From Candidatus Sulfopaludibacter sp. SbA3 (lineage in GTDB: Bacteria > Acidobacteriota > Terriglobia > 2-12-FULL-54-10), in NCBI GenBank assembly GCA_945865705.1, contig CAMBEY010000122.1, forward strand, positions 1 through 8,306: 8,306 bases of DNA, in the 5' to 3' direction. A program made the translations under genes and the position numbers. Below the pieces are notes generated by a model. That model worked only from the letters and a program-made list of their open reading frames with translations. It was not told where the DNA came from and did no database searches. Below, in pieces: positions 1 through 5,587 of this stretch (its first letter is position 1; the number at the start of each line of letters is the position of its first letter).

Positions 1-51
1 CCGTCTACGGGTATCATGCAGGAGCTTCTTACTCTTGATACGCGAGGCGCT

Positions 52-1260
52 ATGAAAACTGGCAATCGCTGGCTGGTCGTGGTGGGCGGCGTGTTGATGA
101 ACCTCTCGCTCGGCGCATTCTACGGGTGGAGCCTCTACGTCCCCTCGCTCGAAAAGGCGCTGAACGTTACGCGCACGGAAGTCTCCAATATCTTCTCCAT
201 CGCCGTGGTGGTCTTCGCCATCACGTTCCTGATTGCCGGGCGTCTCCAGGACAAGAAGGGCCCGTACATCGTCTCCATTCTAGGCAGCATTATTTTCAGC
301 TTGGGATTTTTTCTCACCAGCCATGCCAGCAGTCTGATGGAGATGTACCTGGCCTATGGCGTCGTGGTGGGAATCGGCACCGGCTTCGGATACGTCCCGC
401 CCATCGGAGTAATCTCGAAGTGGTTCCCCGACCGGCGAGGCTTGGTAGTGGGAATCGCTGTTGGCGCATTCGGCGCAGGCTCGGCGCTGCTGGGGCCATT
501 CATTCCCGGCTGGATCGCCGCGTATGGCTGGCAGTCGGTGCTGATGTGGCAGGGCATTGTCTACTTCATCGCCACCATGACCGCCGCACAGTTGATGAAG
601 AATCCTCCCGCCGGCTACGTGCCCGCGGGATGGACACCGCCAATTGCGGCCGGCCCCACAGGAAATGGCAAGCCTGCCGACTACACTCCCTCCGAGATGC
701 TGCGCACCTCGCAGTTCTATCGTCTATTGGTCGGCTACGCTTTCGGCATCAGCGCGGGGTTGCTGGTGATCAGCCAGTTGCTCCCCTTCGCCCAGCTCTC
801 CATCACCGGGATGAGCGCGGCGCTTGCCGGGACGGCCATCACCATTGCGGCCATCAGCAACGCGGCGGGGCGCATTCTCTCCGGATGGCTGTCGGACTCC
901 ATCGGGCGCATCAGGACCATCTCCATCATGGTGCTGCTATCGGCCATCACGCTGCCCGTGCTGGGCCGCATCGACTCGCTCTGGCTGTTCTGGCCGCTGA
1001 TCTTCATCATCTATTACTGCTACGGCACACAGCTCTCGCTCTACGCCACTACCACCGCTGACTTCTTCGGCGCGAAAAACGTCGGCGCAAACTATGGATT
1101 TGTCTTTCTGGCGTTTGGCGTTGCGGGAGTGGTGGGACCGCGGCTGGGCGGAGTGCTCTTCGATCAGTTCAAGAGTTACACGCGCGCCTTCGACATCGCC
1201 GCCGTGCTGCTGGTAATCGCGCTGGTGATCATCGCCACCCTGAAGCCCCCGCGCAAGTGA
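52..1260 (+). CDS. MFS transporter, OFA (oxalate/formate antiporter-like) family
   Basis: This is an inner-membrane secondary carrier of the major facilitator superfamily, about 402 residues with about 12 hydrophobic helices. I counted residues from the upstream ATG at 16. There, the first motif A reads GRLQDKKG (75-82) and its second-half copy is G-R-x-x-x-G-W-L-S-D-S-I-G-R (285-298). The stretch with GIGTGFGYVPPIG and KWFPDRRG (119-142), the NPPAGYVPAGW loop (197-206) and FFGAKNVGANYG (350-361) are typical of the OFA group (TC 2.A.1.11). That group exchanges or imports small carboxylates such as oxalate, formate or other monocarboxylates; the substrate here cannot be read from sequence. I prefer the ATG at 52, because relatives start near KTxNRWLVV and a GAGG lies at 44-47, though only 4 nt upstream. 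The ATG at 16 would add 12 residues unlike the family and has no clear ribosome binding site. The gene converges with the phosphorylase gene, and no terminator is visible in the 21-bp gap. Confidence 0.9.
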   Translation: MKTGNRWLVVVGGVLMNLSLGAFYGWSLYVPSLEKALNVTRTEVSNIFSIAVVVFAITFLIAGRLQDKKGPYIVSILGSIIFSLGFFLTSHASSLMEMYLAYGVVVGIGTGFGYVPPIGVISKWFPDRRGLVVGIAVGAFGAGSALLGPFIPGWIAAYGWQSVLMWQGIVYFIATMTAAQLMKNPPAGYVPAGWTPPIAAGPTGNGKPADYTPSEMLRTSQFYRLLVGYAFGISAGLLVISQLLPFAQLSITGMSAALAGTAITIAAISNAAGRILSGWLSDSIGRIRTISIMVLLSAITLPVLGRIDSLWLFWPLIFIIYYCYGTQLSLYATTTADFFGAKNVGANYGFVFLAFGVAGVVGPRLGGVLFDQFKSYTRAFDIAAVLLVIALVIIATLKPPRK

Positions 1261-1281
1261 CGCGTAACAGTGCCGCACCCA

Positions 1282-3030
1282 CTAAAACGAAACGAAATCC
1301 TCATCGGGGAAGTAGGCGTTGGTGAGATATTGCCGCACCATGCGCTGGGTGTTGAAGAACGATCCGTTCAGCGAAATCGTGTAGCGCATCACGGCGGCGT
1401 AGGCGCTGGGCTGGCCGTAGTACATCGGCAGTATGGTGGTCTCCAGCTTGTCGTAGAGCGAATTGGCCTCCTGCACGGCGTCCTCCGGCTCGGCGCTGAC
1501 TTCGCTCCCGGGATTGCCGATGCACCAGCCGGTCTTGCCCTCGACGTGCCCCTCCACCCACCAGCCGTCCAGCACGCTCAAAGACGGCACGCCGTTGAGC
1601 ACGGCCTTCATGCCGCTAGTCCCGGAGGCCTCCAGCGGCCGCTGCGGCGTGTTCAGCCAGAGGTCCACACCGGAGGTAAGCGCCTTGGCCCACTCCATGT
1701 CGTAGTTCTCCACATAAACCAATTGAATCGCGCCCTTCAGTGAATCGCCGACTTCGAACAATTCGCGGATCAGCGCCTTGCCCGGCGCGTCGTTGGGATG
1801 CGCCTTGCCGCCGAAGATAATCTGTAACGGGCCCACCATGCGCGCGATCCAGCGCAGCCGCTGGATATTAGTGAACAGCAGCGCGGCGCGTTTGTAGGCT
1901 GTGGCGCGGCGCGCGAACCCGATGGTGAACACGCCTTCCTTCAATTTCACGCCGGTGCGCTTGGCGATTACTTCCAGCATCGACTGCTTCGCCCGCTGGT
2001 GCGCCTGCTGAATCTCCGCGAGCGGGATGCCGATGGCGTTGCGCAGATAGCGATTGTCCGTGCGCCACTGCGGGATGTGCTGGTCATAGAGTGTCTGAAA
2101 CGGGCGCGAAGTCCAGGTGTGCGCGTGAACTCCGTTGGTGATCGAGCGGATGGGATAGGACGGGTACATGCCCTGCGACACTTCGCCATGGGACATGGCC
2201 ACGCCGTTGATGTAGCGTGAAAAACGCAGCGCGAGAAAAGTGAGATTCAACGCGTTGTCCGCGCAGCAGCCGGATTTATTCAGCAGATCGGCGCGTTCGG
2301 CTCCCAGCACTTGCCGCACGAGTGGCCAGGGAAACTTGTCATGACCCGCCGGGACGGGTGTGTGCGTGGTGAAAACGCATTGCCTGCGCACGGCCTCCTG
2401 GTCAACTTCCGATAGTTTAGCGGCACGCTTCGCGCCGGACTGGGAGCTGATTTGCCGCTCGGCCAGCGCCAGCGTCAGCAGCGCCGAGTGGCCCTCATTC
2501 ATGTGATAGCTGCGGATGCCGGTGTGCCCCATCAGGCGCAGAATCTCCACGCCGCCCAAACCCAGCACCGCCTCCTGACACAGACGGTATCGCGAATCGC
2601 CGCCGTAGAGCGAATCAGTAAGCGCCTGATCGTCCGCCGTGTTGCCCTCGACCGCCGTGTCCAGCAGATACACCGGAATGGTGTGTCCGTGCAGCCCCTG
2701 CACCGCATAGCGCCAGGCGCGGATGCGCACCTCGCGGCCTTCGATGCGCAGGCTGGCGATAGGCCCCATGGCCTCCAGCATCACTTCCGGCTGCCACTGC
2801 TCGGCCTGCTCGCTCTGCTGACCCAGCGAGTCGAGCTTCTGCCGGAAATATCCCTTGCGATGCACCAGCGTTACCGCCGCCATGGGCACGGCCAAATCCG
2901 CCGCCGCGCGCAGCGTGTCGCCGGCCAGCACGCCCAGCCCGCCCGAATACGTGGGCATGGCCGAGTCGAGCGCAATCTCCATCGAGAAATAGGCGATTAC
3001 AATCTTGTTGCTTCCCGTCGCAGTGAGCAT
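1282..3030 (-). CDS. glgP: Alpha-glucan (glycogen) phosphorylase, short GT35 form
   Basis: This cytosolic enzyme of glycosyltransferase family 35 releases glucose-1-phosphate from alpha-1,4-glucan using phosphate, with pyridoxal phosphate as cofactor. The expected blocks are present in order in the 582 residues: YFSMEIAL and YSGGLGVLAGD (14-38), HMNEGH (176-181), THTPVPAGHDKF (222-233), ITNGVH (297-302), GFARRATAYKR (371-381), FGGKAHP (406-412) and EASGTSGMK (467-475). K475 is the expected PLP-binding lysine. The GTSGMK spelling marks the divergent alpha-glucan phosphorylase branch rather than E. coli-type GlgP, which has GTGNMK and is about 815 residues. The protein starts directly at the first conserved block and lacks the extra N-terminal domain of the roughly 850-residue members of this branch, so it is a natural short form rather than a visible truncation. 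The ATG at 3030 has only a weak GGG upstream, but conserved sequence begins about ten residues in, so the start is probably right. No other glycogen gene is in the window. Confidence 0.94.
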   Translation of the reverse strand: MLTATGSNKIVIAYFSMEIALDSAMPTYSGGLGVLAGDTLRAAADLAVPMAAVTLVHRKGYFRQKLDSLGQQSEQAEQWQPEVMLEAMGPIASLRIEGREVRIRAWRYAVQGLHGHTIPVYLLDTAVEGNTADDQALTDSLYGGDSRYRLCQEAVLGLGGVEILRLMGHTGIRSYHMNEGHSALLTLALAERQISSQSGAKRAAKLSEVDQEAVRRQCVFTTHTPVPAGHDKFPWPLVRQVLGAERADLLNKSGCCADNALNLTFLALRFSRYINGVAMSHGEVSQGMYPSYPIRSITNGVHAHTWTSRPFQTLYDQHIPQWRTDNRYLRNAIGIPLAEIQQAHQRAKQSMLEVIAKRTGVKLKEGVFTIGFARRATAYKRAALLFTNIQRLRWIARMVGPLQIIFGGKAHPNDAPGKALIRELFEVGDSLKGAIQLVYVENYDMEWAKALTSGVDLWLNTPQRPLEASGTSGMKAVLNGVPSLSVLDGWWVEGHVEGKTGWCIGNPGSEVSAEPEDAVQEANSLYDKLETTILPMYYGQPSAYAAVMRYTISLNGSFFNTQRMVRQYLTNAYFPDEDFVSF

Positions 3031-3130
3031 AAACCCATATTAGCTCACTCGGCGGCGCGCGCGAATACGATGACGCGCCGGAGCGGTGATATTGGGGTGC
3101 GTGAGAATTGCGTTGGCGGGCTATTGATAA

Positions 3131-3168
3131 GGTGTATTGTCATTCCGAGAGGCGCGAGGAATGACACC
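3131..3168. repeat. Intergenic palindrome with TGTCATTCC arms
   Basis: TGTCATTCC (3138-3146) and GGAATGACA (3158-3166) are perfect 9-base inverted arms around an 11-nt G-rich centre. An alternative outer pairing, GGTGT (3131-3135) with ACACC (3164-3168), also exists. The element lies 27 bp past the end of the propeller gene and could fold in its 3' untranslated RNA. No T-run follows on the minus strand, so it is not a canonical intrinsic terminator. From memory, GTCATTCCGAG-type palindromes are scattered between genes in Acidobacteriota and some other phyla, so a dispersed repeat is the likeliest reading. Only one copy is in this window. Confidence 0.6.
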
Positions 3169-3192
3169 CTAACCATAAGTTCAAATTACCGG

Positions 3193-4023
3193 TCAGAATA
3201 TCTCCGGGACGGAGAAAGTCAGCACCGCGTTCAGGCGCTTGTCGCTTACGATGACTTCCTTGTATTTGGCGTTGACGGCCACGCCGCGAATCATCTCGAA
3301 GACGCCGCGCGGGCCGCCGATGGTCCAGTGCGGCGCCACGTCGCCGTTGTCGCTCTCATTCCACACGCCGAGGAAACTGTCCGGCGCCATCATCTCCGAA
3401 GTGGGAATATCCCCGCGAATGGGCACCAGGATTCTCCCTTTCGGCGCGTAGATGGTGAACGGCCCGCCGGTGGTGGTCAGCTTGGTTTTGGGTCCGCCGA
3501 CCACCCGCAGCGGTTTGGCATTGCCCGACGCGGTGCGGTCAAACATCAGAATTTGCGTGCCGCGGCTCGGCCCGCCGCCGCCCGGATTTCCCACGGCGAT
3601 CAGCAGATTGTGCAGTGCGTCCACGGCCAGCGCGCCCGCGCCAAGCTGCGTGTCGGGGCCTTCCAGGATGCGCGTGGGCGCGATATTTCCGTTGCCCTCG
3701 CGCGGGAACACCAGCACGCGGCTGCCCAGCGGCACGTAAATTTCATTGTTCGCGGGATCAGTGGCCAAACGCGACGGATCGCCGATCTGCGTCTTCGGTC
3801 CCTGAATAACGCGCAGCGGCGCGACTTCGCCGCTCGAGTCGCCGCGGAAAGTCAGCACCGCGCCAGCGAATCCCTGCGGCACGGAAATCTCATCGTGGAT
3901 CGCGTCGTATTCAATCGAGTGCACCGTGCGCGCGAGCAGCGTGGAGGCACCTTCGATCTTGCGCTGCGGGAGTTGCGCTCCGTTCGCCAACCTGGCGAAT
4001 GCCGCGATCTGCGGGTGGATCAC
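3193..4023 (-). CDS. C-terminal part of beta-propeller repeat protein, separated by an in-frame TGA
   Basis: This open stretch of 276 codons follows the TGA at 4024-4026 in the same frame as the upstream piece. Its first codon is GTG (4023), which simply abuts the stop. I see no Shine-Dalgarno sequence before it, so independent translation is doubtful unless ribosomes restart at the TGAGTG junction. The product opens in the middle of a repeat (PQIAAFARLANG) and then has five full repeats of about 50 residues with the pattern P-x-R-x-I-x-G-P-x-T-x-L, a hydrophobic strand, D-x-x-x-N/D-x-I and V-x-V-F. Examples are PLRVIQGPKTQI (near 87-98) and PTRILEGPDTQL (near 134-145). These continue the upstream repeats without a break in register. 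There is no signal peptide, as expected for an internal fragment of a secreted protein. The function is unknown. It is most likely the second half of a gene broken or misread at one codon, rather than a gene of its own. Confidence 0.6.
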   Translation of the reverse strand: MIHPQIAAFARLANGAQLPQRKIEGASTLLARTVHSIEYDAIHDEISVPQGFAGAVLTFRGDSSGEVAPLRVIQGPKTQIGDPSRLATDPANNEIYVPLGSRVLVFPREGNGNIAPTRILEGPDTQLGAGALAVDALHNLLIAVGNPGGGGPSRGTQILMFDRTASGNAKPLRVVGGPKTKLTTTGGPFTIYAPKGRILVPIRGDIPTSEMMAPDSFLGVWNESDNGDVAPHWTIGGPRGVFEMIRGVAVNAKYKEVIVSDKRLNAVLTFSVPEIF

Positions 4024-4026
4024 TCA
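3983..4026 (-). other. In-frame TGA with a downstream hairpin inside the propeller gene
   Basis: The minus strand reads ...LVPN, TGA (4026-4024), then VIHPQIAAF... in the same frame, so one codon separates two parts of one repeat. Twenty-four nucleotides after the TGA, the minus strand has TTCGCCA-GGT-TGGCGAA (3999-3983), a perfect 7-bp stem with a 3-nt loop beginning with G. A single base change at the TGA (CGA, TGG, TGC, TGT, GGA, TCA or TTA, for example) would restore a sense codon. The position is variable between repeats, so the missing residue cannot be predicted from the other blades. Confidence 0.8.
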
Positions 4027-5460
4027 GTTGGGCACGAGTATCTGATCGCGCTTGGTGTCGTACGCGACGGGATGCGGATTGCCCATCATGGGCGCGGGCG
4101 AGCCGATGGGCGCGCTGCGAATCACGCGCAACGGCGCGGTGTCGCCACCCGCGTTGCGGCGGTAGACCGTTGCGGTGTGATTGCCGAAGTTGGTTACCCA
4201 TAACTCGTCGTTGACCACATCAGCATAGACGGCGGTGGGCGACTGGATCATGGTCTTCGGACCGGCCAGAATGCGCTTGGGAGCGGCGTCGCCGTTGGCA
4301 TTCACGTCATAGACCAGCACTTCGCTGGTCATGTCATTGGCGATGAAAATCTCGCCGCGCTCGGAGTCGATGCTGATCCCCGTGCCCCAGTTCAGCTTGG
4401 TCTTCGGTCCGCGAATGATGCGCACTGGGGCCACATCGCCCACCGCGTCCATGGGATATACGGTGATGGATGGCGGCAGGTTGCGGCCGGAGCCGGGGAC
4501 AACGGTTTCGAGCGGGAAGTTCGGGCGCTGTTCGCCGCGACCCTTCACCTTGGTGGAGGTCGAGCCGTAATTGGTGACAAAGATCAGGCGGTTCTTGGTG
4601 TCAATGGCGATGCCGTGCGGATCGGCCAGCAACGTCTTGTCGCCCTGGATCAGCCGCTTGGGATTGGTCTCGCCCGTAGCATATTTGTCGTACACCACCA
4701 CGGCGTGATCGTGCTGGATGGTGAGAAACATCTCCTGCTCTTGTTCATCCACGGCAATGCCGAATGTCCCGTGAGGAGTATGCAACATGCGGTCGGGCGG
4801 GACGTTGCCCCGCGCATTGCGCGAGAAAATAACAAGCTGATCCACCGTGTCATTATTGACGCCATAGATGTCGCCGTTCTTGGGATCAATGTAGAGCCCG
4901 CACTGAAACTCGATCTCAGTCTTCTCGCCGCCCAGAATGCGCTTCGGCTCGGTCATCGCGGCCTGGGGAGGGGTGTTGGCCTTGCGGTCATATACAAGTA
5001 TCTGGAAGAGGTTCTCGTCGGTCAGCACCACTTCGTCATTCTTGTGATCGACGGCCACGGAACTGAATGCGGCGTAATTGTCGCGGATAATGCGGATCGG
5101 CTTGCGCTGCGAGAAGTCGATCGTGCCGCCAGGCGCAGATTGATTCGCGGCATTCACTGCCGCCGCCTGTTGCCGCAGGGCCATGGCAGCGGAAAACGTC
5201 ATGCTGGAAGCCGCTGGCTGCCACTCACACTGCACGCCTTCCTGCGCGGTGGCCTGCGCAGTGGGCATCGCGGAGATTAGGCGCGCCACGCCGTCGGAAC
5301 GCCGCAGGGCTGACTGCGCCGCCCGAACTAACTGCTTATCTTCAAATGAGCCGGAGGAAACAAAGAGGATTGCCGCGGTCGCCAGCGCGATAAATGAAAT
5401 GGCTATTGTCGCGCGACGCGATGCGGTGCGTGCACTGGACAACGACTGCGGAGATTTCAT
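4024..5460 (-). CDS. Secreted or membrane-anchored beta-propeller repeat protein, N-terminal part
   Basis: The protein is 478 residues before the TGA. The ATG at 5460 is chosen because GGAGG (5470-5466) stands 5 nt before it; a TTG at 5472 would lie on that site. Residues about 15-36 form an Arg-flanked hydrophobic segment (TIAISFIALATAAILFV), either a signal peptide without an obvious AxA cleavage site or an N-terminal anchor. An Ala/Gln-rich linker runs to about 115. After it come about six repeats of 45-60 residues: P-x-R-I/L-I-x-G-x-K-T, then G-I-A-I-D-x-x-N-x-x-I-F-V-T-N and V-x-V-Y-x-x-N-A-x-G-D. Copies include PKRLIQGDKTLL, PVRIIRGPKTKL and PKRILAGPKTMI. This is an NHL/YncE-like beta-propeller pattern; such proteins usually bind partners or ligands outside the cytosol. 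No catalytic motif is seen. The reading frame stops halfway through repeat seven and resumes after the TGA, so the intact gene was probably 3193-5460 (about 755 residues). Confidence 0.75.
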   Translation of the reverse strand: MKSPQSLSSARTASRRATIAISFIALATAAILFVSSGSFEDKQLVRAAQSALRRSDGVARLISAMPTAQATAQEGVQCEWQPAASSMTFSAAMALRQQAAAVNAANQSAPGGTIDFSQRKPIRIIRDNYAAFSSVAVDHKNDEVVLTDENLFQILVYDRKANTPPQAAMTEPKRILGGEKTEIEFQCGLYIDPKNGDIYGVNNDTVDQLVIFSRNARGNVPPDRMLHTPHGTFGIAVDEQEQEMFLTIQHDHAVVVYDKYATGETNPKRLIQGDKTLLADPHGIAIDTKNRLIFVTNYGSTSTKVKGRGEQRPNFPLETVVPGSGRNLPPSITVYPMDAVGDVAPVRIIRGPKTKLNWGTGISIDSERGEIFIANDMTSEVLVYDVNANGDAAPKRILAGPKTMIQSPTAVYADVVNDELWVTNFGNHTATVYRRNAGGDTAPLRVIRSAPIGSPAPMMGNPHPVAYDTKRDQILVPN

Positions 5461-5465
5461 AGTGC

Positions 5466-5470
5466 CCTCC
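5466..5470 (-). promoter_or_regulatory. Ribosome binding site of the propeller gene
   Basis: The minus strand reads GGAGG followed by GCACT and ATG, an ideal Shine-Dalgarno at 5-nt spacing. It decides the start at 5460 over the TTG four codons upstream. Confidence 0.8.
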
Positions 5471-5522
5471 AAAAATAAACTAAAAGAAATCAGGAACTTC
5501 GCGCTCCCACTATAAAACAGAA

Positions 5523-5563
5523 TCGGCTCTCCGGCACGGAATTATACTACGCCGGAGAGCCGA
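5523..5563 (-). terminator. Intrinsic terminator after the TonB-dependent receptor gene
   Basis: TCGGCTCTCCGGC and GCCGGAGAGCCGA are perfect 13-base inverted arms (5523-5535 and 5551-5563) around a 15-nt loop. On the minus strand the stem is followed at once by TTCTGTTTTATAG, which has 7 T in its first 9 bases. It begins 24 bp after the receptor's stop codon. Read on the plus strand, no T-run follows, so it should act on the minus strand. It separates the receptor transcript from the propeller gene. Confidence 0.8.
5541..5546 (-). promoter_or_regulatory. Possible -10 hexamer of the propeller gene, in the terminator loop
   Basis: The minus strand reads TATAAT here, a perfect sigma-70 -10 hexamer, about 81 bp before the ATG at 5460. 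The region at the -35 distance (GCTTCC, 5569-5564) matches TTGACA poorly, and there is no extended -10 TG. If real, the transcript would begin within the downstream arm of the hairpin and have a leader of about 70 nt. A weaker TATAGT lies at 5514-5509. Confidence 0.35.
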
Positions 5564-5587
5564 GGAAGCATTCCACAAAATACACGG

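Noticed and set aside
126..1061. A 311-codon open frame on the plus strand inside the MFS gene
   Set aside because: It overlaps a clear transporter in another frame, and its His/Arg-rich product has no family motif.
1261..1281. A bidirectional terminator between the converging MFS and phosphorylase genes
   Set aside because: The 21-bp gap has no inverted repeat or T-run. Termination, if any, must depend on something else.
3053..3080. Inverted repeat CGGCGCG/CGCGCCG in the spacer before the phosphorylase gene
   Set aside because: It has a 7-bp GC-only stem and a 14-nt loop, is easily expected by chance at this GC content, and has no T-run or known motif.
4021..4026. TGAGTG as a deliberate stop-start coupling of two genes
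   Set aside because: No ribosome binding site precedes the GTG, the frame does not change, and the junction lies in the middle of a structural repeat, so a disrupted single gene explains it better.
2452..4203. A 583-codon open frame on the plus strand
   Set aside because: It runs antisense through the phosphorylase, the spacer and most of the C-terminal propeller part. Its product is rich in Arg, His and Ala with no recognisable domain, which is typical of the shadow of GC-rich coding DNA.
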